Assembly (NCBI GenBank): GCA_902729315.2
Contig: LR746267.1
Coordinates: 8,620,424-8,684,423 of the forward strand
Length of the DNA: 64,000 bases
Reading direction: 5' to 3'
Origin: Spirodela intermedia
Lineage: Eukaryota; Streptophyta; Magnoliopsida; Alismatales; Araceae
This document shows positions 23,801 to 34,740 of this stretch, piece after piece. Every line of letters begins with the position of its first letter. Within the stretch, counting starts at the first letter, position 1. A program made the translations under genes and the position numbers. Below the pieces are notes generated by a model. That model searched no databases. It saw only the letters and a list, made by a program, of their open reading frames with translations, and was not told where the DNA came from.

Positions 23801-24994
23801 ACTAGTCACATGAGTGCCGACACGCCTTTGACAGCCGTTAATGACGAGTGTTGAACGTTTCTAGTTTTTTGGATTTAATAGTTCTTGTCTAAGCTAATGT
23901 ATCCCTGAATATATCCTTGTGTTTTCATTCTTGATTTTAGACAGTTATGATGATAATTTTTTTTATAATTAATTATCACTTTTCTTACCTCTGATCATTT
24001 GAAAATAGTCTACCTTGTTGTCAGATTTATTGTTTAAGTTTGAAGATGTTCTTAAAGTGTTCCCGTTTTAATCCCATTAAGTAGCAATCTCAGGGATCCA
24101 TTTAGTTTGTATTCATCTTTACGTGGTGAAGATCTTCAGTTTCATGCCACAAACATCTCTTCCAGATTTATCATACCCTTTGAACTTTATAAGGTGGCCT
24201 CGATAAAACTTCTCTAACTTTTTCGTCCATATCATCAGGTCATATTCCTGAGATTTGAAAATTCGCCAATAATTTTGATTTTATACGAACCTAAATAATA
24301 TCTTATGGGTTCACGTCCAAAATCCTCATTTGTCTTATATCATTCAATTTGGGTGTATTATATTTTTTCTGACACAGTGATCAAGATCCTTCATTCTCTA
24401 GTATTATCTTGCCTACCAGTGAGGGCCTATTGTGTCCATATTTCTGTTTGGATCAGTTCTACTACAACTAGTGATATCTTTCTCTGCCACATACTTTCCT
24501 TATAAATGAAATCATAAGCATAATTATCGCTAGAATCATGAAATGTAACTACCAAAACCGATTCGAGGGAAATGCCCTTATTGCATACCTTGGCTTGAAA
24601 AAGCTTACTACTAAATTTTGGTACCATCACGAGATATTTTTTCAAACAAGTTTTACAAGGTGTTGACTTCTTTGTACTTTGATGACATGCTTTTTTTTAC
24701 GACTGATTAGCCCTTTAAGTTTACATTTCTTCAATTTGCAGGTATGCTATTACGGTCAGCACTATGTCTGCTTTGCTTATTGTCATCAACATGCAGAATG
24801 GGTCATGTACGATGATTACAAAGTAATGGTAAGAATCATACTGTGATAAAGATGATCGCATACCGAGTGATTTTTCTTATTACCTATAAATAATTTGATT
24901 CAAACAGGTTATCGGAGGATGGAGTGATGTTCTCTCCAGGTGCAAAAGAGGACACCTACAGCCCCAAGTCCTTTTCTTTGAAGCTGTGGATTGA
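12288..24994 (+). CDS. Ubiquitin carboxyl-terminal hydrolase-related protein (DUF627/DUF629-USP, At3g47910-like), 15 exons
   Basis: Exons: 12288-14990, 15075-15203, 15306-15497, 15586-15638, 16490-16836, 16998-17120, 17250-17300, 19120-19218, 21761-21948, 22068-22280, 22481-22750, 22869-23016, 23111-23244, 24742-24828, 24908-24994. Phases agree throughout and give 1,607 residues. The start (MRHQHKKRG) resembles the family start; an upstream in-frame ATG at 12219 is not favoured. The order is a helical, TPR-like DUF627 region (about 85-230), DUF629 with a C2H2 finger (CCKCGEKF, then H and H, about 428-450), charged coiled-coil sequence, and a USP fold from about residue 1275. Cys (EYNCFLN), His (YYGQHYVCFAY) and Asp (WVMYDDYKV) of a USP active site are present. 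Members are usually annotated as inactive USP54-like proteins. The short exon 7 is the least certain; intron 11 is GC-AG. Confidence 0.88.
17301..19119. other. Intron 7 of the ubiquitin-hydrolase-related gene
   Basis: 1.8 kb without conserved coding sequence; apart from the TTTA microsatellite I see no mobile element. The donor at 17301 is the only nearby one that fits the phase of exon 8. A stronger-looking donor (GAT|gtaagg, about 17328) would put exon 8 out of frame, so use of that site would truncate the protein. Confidence 0.6.
17791..17821. repeat. (TTTA)n microsatellite in intron 7
   Basis: About seven tandem TTTA units lie inside intron 7 of the ubiquitin-hydrolase-related gene. It is a simple-sequence repeat with no sign of function. 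Confidence 0.9.
19219..21760. other. Intron 8 of the ubiquitin-hydrolase-related gene
   Basis: 2.5 kb intron between clear exons. It holds a short tandem repeat (gactggtttc, about 20285-20312) and an antisense open frame of 222 codons at 20028-20696 without recognisable domain. The middle part may be an old, unrecognisable insertion; I cannot support a gene. Confidence 0.55.
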
Positions 24995-26242
24995 CTCGCT
25001 TCTTGCAAAAGATGGTGCCCTCATGATAAATTTGGCTGGCGTTTGTCTGGAATTTTGCTCTACGCATTCCTCTTCATCTGATTCCGCTTCTGCATGCAAT
25101 CATCTGCAGGTGGTTCATCGCTAGTCCAGCAGTTGACACAAAGACGTCGGTCCTTTGATGAACAACAAGGCATCATTAAAACCATATCCGAATCTCTATT
25201 CTTGGGAAGTACTGCTGAGAAAATTCTTTTTCCAGAATTTCTGGCTGCAGCAATAAGTGCCGAACTGACAAATCGGCTTCAGTGAAGACATGGTTTTCTT
25301 GAAAAGAAATCCGTTCCCTCCCCCCCGGTGATAGCTTTGAGATGAGGCCAATCACCTCCAACAATACAGTTCCGAGTGGCAAACAGTGTTCTCTCCTTAT
25401 CCCCCCTTTTTGAAAAACTTTTCCCCGTATTTTGGTTTGATGGGGGAAGGGAGAGGGAACGGCAGCCAGGTATGCGCTCTAACTGTCTACTGCACATTCT
25501 CATACTTGTATGCGTCATGAGCGGGAATTTAAACTGGCACTCCAGGTTGTGTTTTGCCTGTCTGAAACCGGCAGTCCAGTCCTATTAGTTTCATTAATGG
25601 TTACTGACATGCTGAAAAATTGGTGATCATTAGCTGTATAGAACCAGGGATTCTATTCAATACAAGATGGGAATGACCGAGGAATGATAAATAATAATGT
25701 TCATGCTGGAAATTATTTTCTAGCCTGTTTTCCTATCTCTCGTGCGTTTGCAGCTGCCTTCATAGACAGGTTGGCATAGACAGTAGAATATGGGTGGTCT
25801 CATGGACAAGCGACGACGGAGAGGCATGGACGATCCTCACCAGACTGCTTCCACTTCACTCCCCTCCAGGTTGGCATAGCGTGACCAACTCCATTTGACA
25901 GGCTGATTATTTCTTCCACTAGCGGCTTCTGCTCAAGGCCCCTCCTCTTCTACTACGTTTTGGGAGTTGTATCCTAAAGTTCTACAAGCCCCCCTTTAAA
26001 TGGCCCGGAGAACCGTTAAGTAAATAAAATGGGCTTGGGCCCGGATATGGATGATCTCACTTTTGGAGCCTGCGCACGGTCCGGCCCAATAGTATACGCT
26101 CAGCTGCTCGCCGCTGTGGAACGTATGAGCAGATCGCAGTTACTTGACCCCCTTAGTAATGAATGGCCTCTGCTTTCTGGAACCCGCCCTTCCTCCATCG
26201 TTGTTCTTGCTTCAGTTTCTTGAGAGATCGGGGCTCCCGGGG
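24995..26242. other. Intergenic region after the ubiquitin-hydrolase-related gene
   Basis: The first part is probably 3' UTR. A homopolymer stretch (ccctcccccccgg) is at about 25317-25328. There is no recognisable gene or repeat, and the last 200 bases form the upstream region of the DUF569 locus. Confidence 0.5.
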
Positions 26243-26905
26243 ATGGAGATCTTCGAAAACGCGAGGACGGTCCGGCTGCGGAGCCACCACGGCAAGTACC
26301 TGATGGCGGAGGGGGATGAGTTCTCGGTCACCCAGGCACGCAACGGCTCCAACCAGCGCACCTGGTGGGCCGTCGAGCTACACAGATCCCCACCTCGTGG
26401 CTGGAGTGGGAGCCCATCAGGGACGGCCCCCGCGTGCGGTTCAGGTCCCACCTCGGCAAGTTCCTACGGGCCAACGGCGGCCTCCCTCCGTGGCGCGGCT
26501 CCGTCACCCACGATGTTCCCACCCGCGACTGTGTCCTCTGGCACGTCGACGTCCTGGAGACGGAGTTCCGGTCTGAGGTACAGCCCCTCTACCGGTTCTT
26601 GGCTCTGCCGGCGATTTCCAGATCTCATCACCGTTATCTCTCTTTGTCAGACGTCGTCTTCTTCTCTCCTCTCCATCTTCCTGTCCAAGAGCGACGGGCG
26701 GACCATACGCTACGCCATTGCCGACGAGGACGGCCTTGTGGACGAGAGGTCCCTGGGGGCTTCGTGCAAGTTCTCAGGAAGGAGCGTGGAGGATCTCCGC
26801 AGAAAGCTGCAGGAGGAGACGGGTGTCTCCGATGTGCTCGTCTGTTCCCGGAGCCCCTTGACTGGAAGGCTGCATCCCCTCTTCTGGTCAGCGCCTCGTC
26901 CAGAG
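26243..26905 (+). pseudogene. DUF569-domain gene with internal deletion and frameshift
   Basis: The start MEIFENARTVRLRSHHGKYL is typical of plant DUF569 proteins, which have a fascin-like beta-trefoil and no known reaction. After WWAVEL (about 26380) the frame fails. The next family block (IPTSWLEWEPIRDG, then FLRANGGLPPWRGSVTHDVP) is in another frame, and the roughly 40 residues that normally lie between, ending the first trefoil repeat, are absent. Exon 1 ends at 26577 (GT donor). Exon 2, 26651-26905, encodes the C-terminal module (GRTIRYAIADEDG, EETGVSDVLVCSRSPLTGRL) with no damage. A short last exon after the acceptor at 27173 is possible. The locus is therefore either a recent pseudogene, a deletion allele or an assembly error. 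The rest is well preserved, so the damage is young. Confidence 0.75.
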
Positions 26906-27610
26906 GTGATCATCGCTCGCTCCCGACGATCTCCTCTTCCGTCCTACTGGTTCTTGTTTCCCTCCGTAAAATCGAGATTTTCGCTGAGAGATCAATTCTG
27001 CCGGGTTTTCTTTCAACGGATCACCGATAAAGCGATGTTTTGCATGAATAAGTGGCATTCCGGCGATTGGGTTCGCCATATTGTCTTGTACGTTATCCAG
27101 ATGATGATATTCTATAATCATGGCCGCCGCGAAGTACTCCCTCACGACTGGTTTGACATTCTTTCTCCTACAGTGGCGAGGGGTTTCGAGATTCATCCAG
27201 ACTTCCCGTGACTCAAATTGCAACTCCTGTAAAGGCTTCCTCCGTCCACTCCCAGTGGTCGAGAGGTGAGTGGAACATTGACTTCTTCAACAGTCCTCAC
27301 GGCGGGTCGTTGCGTCAAACGTTACGTCGTTGTCTGTCGCCGTGGATAGTAGGTAACGGCGCTACTAGGTTACTGGGTATTTCCGAATTAACAAATAAAT
27401 ACATAAATAAATGAGACAGGGGGGTAGAAGGGGACCTAGTCCTCCCTCGATCTGCTTGGTTTGTTCCTCCGCGCCCCCCCGGCTTGGCTACCCCAGAACC
27501 GGAGATGCGCCGCTTGCTGTCCGCCGCCACCGCCTCCCGCGGCCGCCGTCGCCGCCGAGTGGAAAGGTAAATGAGTGGTGTCTGCCGGTTTGTGTGATAT
27601 CGGTTCTGCC
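26906..27610. other. DUF569 3' region and receptor-kinase upstream region
   Basis: This contains a possible DUF569 intron 2 (26906-27173, ending ctcctacag) and short last exon, then the 5' flank of the receptor kinase. An A/T-rich aaataaatacataaataaat stretch at 27393-27412 and a C-rich, CCG-rich leader precede the kinase ATG. Nothing else is recognisable. Confidence 0.4.
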
Positions 27611-29587
27611 ATGTCGTCGCCGCCGCCGCCGCCGCCGCCGCCGCTGCCGCTGCGGACTCCTTTATCGGTGGTGGGGGTGCTGCTGGTACTACCTTGCCTG
27701 GTCATTCTCCTCTCCTGTGCGGCCTCTGCGGAGACGGTGGCTCCGGCACCTCTCTATATCAAATGTAACTCTCCATTCTGCTCGCCCTTCCAGTCCCCGC
27801 CTTCCTTCCCGTTCGGCGTCGCTCCGGGATGCGGCCATCCGGCCTTCCAGATTCGCTGCACCCCGGACAATCGTTCCCAGATCACCATCGCTGGCTTCTC
27901 TTTTTCCATTCTTGATTTCCGCGGTGATTCCCTGCTTGTTTCCCCCTGTCTCGGTAGCCGCATCGATGGGGTCTGCGTTGCCGGTTCCTCGACGGCATTC
28001 CCACCCAGCCAGATCGATCTATCCAGTTCCCCCTTCCTGTTTTCCGACGAGTCCTGTTCCCGCCTTGCCATGATTCACCCCTGCAGGTCGGAGCTCCTCC
28101 GTCTGCCTCCAAACTGCAGCGCCATCGTTGGCGGTGGGAGAACCGGCGTATGGCGGTCCTGCCTCCTGTCCTGGCCGCTTCACCTGCTGAAGGGCTGCAA
28201 TACTTCCCACTATCAGCGTCCCAACAACTCCAGGGACGATCGCCAGGGGTGCGAGTCCGAGATGTACGCTTCCATGGCGGACTTTCTGCGGTCGGGTATC
28301 TGGATCGAATGGCGCCTCACGGAGGACGTCTACTCCAGTTGCTCTAACTGCTGGAAGCAGAATGGCGCATGTGGTTTTAACCTTTCTGATCCCACACATT
28401 CCTTTCTCTGTCTTGCCCCTGATGTTACCCTTCCCAGAATACCTGAAAGCGGCCACAATCACAGAGTGAATCGCGTCGTCCTCTTCACCACGGCGCTTTT
28501 CGCCCTCACCTGCCTCGCCGTACTCGCCTTATCCGCAGCTATCATCTTTCGGCGAGGCTTCGGTTCCGGCGGCAACCGCTGCGATGACGGCGAGAACGCG
28601 GTGACGGCCTTCTTCCGACGCCACCAGCTCCACCTGCAGCCACCCGTCTTCACCTACGACCAACTCTGCTCGTCCACCGGCGGGTTTGATCCCAAGTGCA
28701 AGATCGGGGACGGCGGATTTGGGTCCGTCTACCTCGCGCAGCTTGAAGATGGCCGCAGTGTCGCCGTCAAGCGGCTGCATCGCAAGCATCCGTCCGCCGC
28801 GACGAACTCCTTCTGCAACGAGATACTGATCCTCTCCTCCATCCATCACCCCAACCTCGTCCGCCTCCACGGCTACTGCTGCGACCCCAGGGGGCTTCTC
28901 CTGGTCTACGATTACGTTCCCAACGGCACGCTGGCCGATCACCTTCACGGCCCTCGGCGTCTGCAGAATAAGAGCTCGCTGGCGTGGCCCCTCCGAGTGA
29001 GCGTCGCCTTGCAGACGGCTCTGGCTCTTGAGTACCTCCATTTCTCCGTGAAGCCGCCGGTGGTGCACAGGGACATCACGTCGTCGAATATCTTCATCGA
29101 GAAGGACATGAGGATCAAGGTCGGCGACTTCGGCCTCTCGAGGTTGCTCTGCTTGCCTGACCCTGGCTCCTGTTCGTCTGGTTCGGCATCGGAGTATGTC
29201 TGCACGGGGCCCCAGGGGACCCCTGGATACCTCGACCCAGATTATCACCTCTCCTTCCGACTCACGGAGAAGAGCGACGTTTACAGCTTCGGGGTGGTTC
29301 TGCTGGAGCTTGTCACTGGAATGAAGGCTATGGACTTGAGGAGAGACAAGCAAGAGATCTCCCTGGCCCATATGGTGGTGTCCAAGATCCAGGTTGGGGA
29401 TCTCCAGCAGGTGGTGGACCCGGTCCTCCTCCGCCATGGTCCGATGATGGGAACTGTCGAATCCATGGCTGAGCTTGCATTCAGGTGTGTGGCAGGGGAG
29501 AAGGATGATCGACCGAATGCAAGAGAGCTGGTGACTGAGCTCAAGCGGATTCAGAACCGGATACAGGAGGATTCCAAGGGCAGCTGA
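27611..29587 (+). CDS. LRK10-like / WAK-like receptor-like protein kinase (LRK10L1-type)
   Basis: Intronless, 658 residues. The ATG at 27611 starts a Pro run encoded by a CCG repeat, then a hydrophobic signal peptide (VVGVLLVLPCLVILLSCAAS). The extracellular part is a Cys-rich GUB_WAK galacturonan-binding domain (YIKCNSPFCSPF, FPFGVAPGCG, FQIRC) followed by a WAK-associated C-terminal Cys region (CSNCWKQNGACGFN). One transmembrane segment lies near residues 288-312. The cytoplasmic kinase has the Gly loop GDGGFGSV, VAVKRL lysine, catalytic HRDITSSN, VGDFGLSRL and activation end GTPGYLDPDY, so it should be an active RD Ser/Thr kinase. The HRDITSSNIF signature recalls Arabidopsis LRK10L-1.5 (At1g25390). 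A role in cell-wall or defence signalling is inferred from the family; the ligand is unknown. Confidence 0.92.
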   Translation: MSSPPPPPPPPLPLRTPLSVVGVLLVLPCLVILLSCAASAETVAPAPLYIKCNSPFCSPFQSPPSFPFGVAPGCGHPAFQIRCTPDNRSQITIAGFSFSILDFRGDSLLVSPCLGSRIDGVCVAGSSTAFPPSQIDLSSSPFLFSDESCSRLAMIHPCRSELLRLPPNCSAIVGGGRTGVWRSCLLSWPLHLLKGCNTSHYQRPNNSRDDRQGCESEMYASMADFLRSGIWIEWRLTEDVYSSCSNCWKQNGACGFNLSDPTHSFLCLAPDVTLPRIPESGHNHRVNRVVLFTTALFALTCLAVLALSAAIIFRRGFGSGGNRCDDGENAVTAFFRRHQLHLQPPVFTYDQLCSSTGGFDPKCKIGDGGFGSVYLAQLEDGRSVAVKRLHRKHPSAATNSFCNEILILSSIHHPNLVRLHGYCCDPRGLLLVYDYVPNGTLADHLHGPRRLQNKSSLAWPLRVSVALQTALALEYLHFSVKPPVVHRDITSSNIFIEKDMRIKVGDFGLSRLLCLPDPGSCSSGSASEYVCTGPQGTPGYLDPDYHLSFRLTEKSDVYSFGVVLLELVTGMKAMDLRRDKQEISLAHMVVSKIQVGDLQQVVDPVLLRHGPMMGTVESMAELAFRCVAGEKDDRPNARELVTELKRIQNRIQEDSKGS

Positions 29588-30379
29588 GATCATTCTGTCT
29601 CGGTAAGCTCCCTGCTTCCATATCTTTAGTTTTAAATTAAGTGACTAATTTTGGGAAAATCTTCCGTATCTATGAGTATTCTAATTAATTCTAAGTCGTT
29701 TGGCCTTGTCATGCTCGTCTTAATTGATACCCAAGGAGCGAGACGATTTCAGCGCTTTCGCCATGATCTCTCGCTGCGAAGGTCTTACCTGTGATCTCCA
29801 TTTGACAGCGCCGCTAGGTCGTTCGGATGCCAGACGATTTCTGGATGATTGCTGGAAGGATCATCCCAACACAGGAAATCTCCTCAGAGGAGACTTATTC
29901 GCTGATCTGCCGTTTATTTTCCAGCAAGAAGTCACATCATGGTTATTGCTCACACAGGCCGTTCATTTGTGGCCAGTGAGAAACATTCAGTGGTGATTGC
30001 TTTCGCACAGCTGAAAGCACCCCTTAGATGTTTAAGAAGAAGGGGTCAGCTCTCTTATAGATCTTTATCAGAAATGCAGACCATCAAGGAGACGAAGATC
30101 TTCCATGGACGGGTTCCTTGCATGAAAGTTTAGAAATGCAGGCCATCAAGCATATTACCAGAGATTCGGGTCTCCCGTAGATCTTTATCGTTAGTGTTTC
30201 ATTGCCGAAGTTAGTTCTTTTGTGAAATGGGTCGTGCCAATCTCTCATTGAATTTGATATTAATAGTTCATGCATGATCTCTGTATGCTCTTGTTAATAA
30301 CCCATCCGGTGGTGTCGAACACAGACCTGGTTTCCTCGGAGGTAGATGCCTGAAAACACATTCGGACAAGGAGGTTGGA
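29588..30379. other. Intergenic region between receptor kinase and MFS gene
   Basis: 3' UTR of the kinase, then non-coding DNA. Two short related phrases occur around 30060-30100 and 30130-30190 (agatctttatc, aatgcagaccatcaag / aatgcaggccatcaag), a minor local duplication. I see no gene. Confidence 0.45.
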
Positions 30380-30412
30380 GGAGAGAGAGAGGGAGAGAGA
30401 GAGGGAGAGAGA

Positions 30413-30479
<67 letters not shown>
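30380..30479. repeat. (GA)n microsatellite, about 100 bp
   Basis: A nearly pure GAGAGA tract with a few GGGA interruptions at its left end. It lies about 250 bases before the MFS start codon, on the promoter side. Plant BBR/BPC proteins bind GAGA repeats, so a regulatory role is possible but not shown. The frames through it only code for Arg-Glu repeats and are not genes. Confidence 0.95.
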
Positions 30480-30485
<6 letters not shown>

Positions 30486-30726
30486 GTCTGGGCTACTGGG
30501 CTGGAGACATTTGAGCCGGGCCAGGCTTGGCTTTGGGCTTCCAAATGGGACAATTTGTTTCAGATATTTCCGATGCGTTGGCGGCTTCTTGTCAACTTGT
30601 TCTGGAGAATTACTACTAAATTTATAAGCTTTTTGAGAGATCTAAAAAAGGTACAGGTAATAAAAATATTCGGGAAGTCTTGACGGCCTCCACACCGGCG
30701 GTGAGGACGGTGGGATCTCGATTGGA

Positions 30727-33700
30727 ATGAGGGGGAAGGGGGCGGGGCCGGCCGGCGAGGCCGGCGTCCTCGGGAGCAAATGGGCGGCGACTGCCGCGAG
30801 CGTATGGATACAGTGCATGAGTGGGTCGTCGTACTGCTTTGGCATCTACTCCCCGCTCCTGAAGTCCTCCCAGGGATACGATCAGTCCACGCTCGACTCC
30901 GTCGCTGTCTTCAAGGACGTCGGCGCCAACGCTGGACTGCTCTCCGGCCTCCTCTACACCCTTTCCTCCTCGTTCCGCGGCCGTGGCGGGGTCGGCAATA
31001 GCCGGTGCTGGGGAGGGGGGCCATGGATCGTCCACGCCGTGGGGGCCGCCCAGTGTTTCGCCGGCTATTTCCCCATGTGGCTCGCCGTCACCGGTCTTGT
31101 TCCCCGTCCTCCTGTGCCACTCATGTGTTTCTATATGTTCATCGCAGCGCATGCGCAGACCTTCTTTAACACCGCAAATGTTGTCACTGCCGTGCAGAAC
31201 TTCCCCAGCAACAGGGGTACCGTCGTTGGAATAATGAAGGTAAGAGTTTCTCGTTGCTTGGACGGTTTAAGACTTGCAAATTCTATCGTCTGAGATACTC
31301 CCCCTTCCAACAATTCCTTCATCTGTGTCACTTGTGAATTTTTGTTGGATGATGTCGTTTTCTCAGTTACGATTTCCTGATTACTTTTCCTTTAAGTTGG
31401 TATTTCCTAATATATACCAATTCTCATGGTTCATATAATTTTTGAGAAATCGCGCCACAAATGCGCTGCATTAGTGAAAGATACTACATGGCTTATTATA
31501 AAATTGCTGTCTGGCATATCATCGGTTATGCTACTAGTTATATGCGCAAAGGTATAGATTTGTTGCTACTAGCCTTTTTCTTCCTATTTCTGAAGCTATT
31601 GGGCCGTCTTTGGTTGCTGATCAAAGGAGGGGAAGGGTCCTTCTGTGGATAATTGCTCCTGACTTCTACCTGCTGCGACCGAGTGCCTCTGTCTAGAATA
31701 ATATTACCCATCTTATCAAATCAATCTGTGGCAATTCACATTTCAGGGCTTTTTTTTCAAAGTCAAAGCCATGCCCTGCACTTTTTCTTGCTCCTATTCT
31801 GCCTTTTAGAGCCTGCTATCTCATTATTGGTGCTCCATGGAAATAGGCTGACGTCAAATTCTCCTTTTGTTGTTGGGCACTATACTCACGCATCCTTTTC
31901 ATGTGATGCATGTTTCAACACCTAAACATATGGTTAATATCAAAATGTTGCTGTCTATTCATACTCCGAAATTCTGAGATCTTCAGCGGACATCTGATAT
32001 GTGAAATGGCGCGGGGAGTAGGCATATTGACAGAATAAAAAACTAACTATTTTAATTTGATACTTTCTTATTTTTTTCTTTAAAACAAAAAAGTTTGTAG
32101 CATGTTCTTATTTATGCCACTAGAGCTGATTTTCTGGATCATTAAACGTCTCTGGAATCTCGCTCACTTGGTGCACGAATTCTTTGAACTGGTAGTCTTT
32201 CAATTGAGCATCTGGAATGTCAATTTTCCCAGTCTCGTCATTCAAAGTATATCTTGGGTTTGTCCCTGTTATAGTTGTTTTCCTTGGACACATTTGGACT
32301 TCGATAGCCTTAGATTGAAGAATTTGACTAGTTCAGAATGTAGAAAACAGATAGCTTCTTTATTTAAGATAAGTTTAGCATCATAATATTAGACTGTCAC
32401 ACATTCTAAGCTTTATGATCCAGTCGGTCTTTCCCCATCTCTCATATTCTGTATGTGGCAGATCGAATCAGTTTGGTACCTGGACTTGGCTGGGCTTGAT
32501 CTGATCCAAATCAAGACTTGACTAACCAAATCTGGCAGCTCAGAGAAAAGGGGGGTAAAATAAATCGTCTATACTTTAAGAAAGGTTTCGATAGGTACCT
32601 GATAGTTTTAAAGTGAGTCCTTAGTGTGATGGACCACAGCTTGTTAATCCTGATGCCTAATCCACCGCCGTTTTCAAGGTGAAAAGTGGTCAGGGAGAAA
32701 GATGAGGGTGGCTATGCTCCCTCTCTCTCCTTTTCATATGTTGCCGTTGATGCTTCACTTTCTCCGTTCTTTTTCATCGGTGTATGCATCTTCATTCAAC
32801 TATGAGAGGGAAAAACCTTGGGTCATTTAAAAATGTGTGATTTGGCCGTAACTATTTCGTACCAATTGTACCACCCAAATTTTGCTGAATTTTTATTTTT
32901 TCCTTCTGTGTTTTTCGAGTTCAGATGCTTGATGATTATTTTACCTTTAAAAACTGGATTAGGGCTTTCAGTTCTGGTCCAAAATGGCCAATTCAGTTTA
33001 TAATCAGTCATATCTCTGTGCCATCGCGCACAAAAGGGGAGGAGTCTATGAAATTTTTGCTTAAATCGAAGCTTATCTATAAACTCTGATTTCTATCATA
33101 AATTAACCGATTACAGCATTTGGAGTATGAAGTCGGCCAATATTTTTCCCGAAGTTTATGGCTGAAACCAATGTACATTCTTAGCTTGCAGTACAGCGTT
33201 ATAAAGCTATGTGCTCTGCTAGGTATCTGCTGTGGCGCGATAGGAGAAACTGATAACATTGATTTTTTTTCTCATTAATTCATTCCTCGTGGGCGGAGTT
33301 TAACATTCCTCGTGTTACTTCCCAATATATTTATTCATAATAATAGCATTGCCAATATATACCACCCACCCTCACATTTGTTTCACGTTTTTATGTCTTC
33401 ATGGGGTTGGTAGGGAAGAACATGCGGTCCCTTGTCGGTTGGGACACTTTTAACAGGCGACCTTTATCTTAAGTTGGTAGTGAGATATTATTAGGATTCC
33501 TAAGGTTTTGCGTGCTTATTCCTTTCTCACTCCGTGGATTCGACCTTGGGGTTTCTTTCATGTCCAGGGTTTTCTAGGTCTCAGTGGAGCCATTTTGATT
33601 CAAATCTACCGGACAATGTACGGCGGAAGAGCGAGCAACTTCCTGTTAATGCTCGCGCTCTTGCCCACTGTTCTTCCCATCCTGCTCATGTGTCTCGTGA

Positions 33701-34740
33701 GGGTCCACCAAGCGACAAGCGCAGATGACAAGCAGGTACTGGATAGCTTCTCTCTCGTATCCCTCGTGGTCGCCGGCTACCTCATGTTCGTGATAATCTG
33801 GGAGAATATTCAGCCGTTGACATTGGCCGCCCGTGTGGTCGTGTTTACGGTGCTACTTCTGCTGCTGGCGTCTCCCCTGGCTGTTGTAATCAGGAGAAAG
33901 GCGAGAGAGCCCCGCTCGCTTCAACTGGAAACGTCATCGCAAGAGAGGACCCCTCTGAAGGGCGCCACCGCCGAAGCGCTGGAGAGAGGGTCTGATAGAG
34001 TGGAAGAAGACGAGAAGCCCGCCGGCGAGTCCTCCTACGGGAGGCTGGCGCTGTCCAGAGGGGAGGACTTCAACATTCTGCAGGCCCTGGGGACCCTGGA
34101 CTTCTGGCTGCTCTTCCTGGCCATGGCCTGCGGCATGGGCTCGGGGCTGGCCACCGTGAACAACATCAGCCAGGTGGGGAGTTCTCTCGGCTACACGGGC
34201 ATCCAGACGAACGGCTTGGTGTCTCTGTGGAGCATATGGAACTTCCTCGGTCGCTTCGGCGGCGGCTTCGTCTCCGACTTCTTCCTGCAGCTGAGAGGCT
34301 GCGCCAGGCCGCTGTTCATGGCGATCACCCTCGCCACTATGAGCCTCGGCCACGGGGTGATCGCCTCGGGAGTCTCCGGGTCGCTGTACGCCGGCTCGGT
34401 TCTGGTCGGCATCTGCTACGGCTGCCAGTGGTCGCTGATGCCCACAATCACCTCGGAGATCTTCGGCGTGATGCACATGGGGACGATATTCAACGTCGTC
34501 GCCGCCGCCAGCCCCCTCGGCTCCTACCTCCTCTCCGTGAGGGTGATCGGGTATATATACGACCTGGAGGCCTCCGGCGAGAAGACCTGCGTGGGCACTC
34601 GCTGCTTCGGCCTGTCCTTCCTCATAATGGCCTGTTTTGCGGCCCTCGGGGCCGCTGCTTCCCTGGTCTTGTTCTTCCGGACCAGGAGGTTTTACAGGCA
34701 GGTCGTCTTCGAGGGCCTCCGGCGGGCCTCGGCGGCATAG
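30727..34740 (+). CDS. Nodulin-like MFS transporter (NFD4-like)
   Basis: Exons 30727-31239 and 33568-34740 join in frame through a 2.3 kb GT-AG intron to give 561 residues. Exon 1 begins MRGKGAGPAG and holds the Nodulin-like domain (SSYCFGIYSPLLKSSQGYDQ, FFNTANVVTAVQNFP, NRGTVVGIMK). Exon 2 continues GFLGLSGAILIQIY, has a charged cytoplasmic loop between the two halves (about residues 285-345), and ends with the second transporter bundle (FLLMLALLPTVL, GTLDFWLLFLAMACGMGSGL, GICYGCQWSLMPTITSEIFG, FGLSFLIMACFAALGAA). Around 12 membrane spans fit the family. NFD4-like proteins are poorly characterised; no substrate can be given. The two exons are uninterrupted and the length is normal, so this is the intact source of the relic at 39.2 kb. 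Confidence 0.92.

Noticed and set aside
28529-29593. 354-codon open frame antisense to the receptor kinase
   Set aside because: It mirrors GC-rich kinase codons, has no domain and no independent start signals; it is a shadow frame.
30346-30683. Arg-Glu repeat proteins around 30.4 kb
   Set aside because: Purely the translation of the (GA)n microsatellite.
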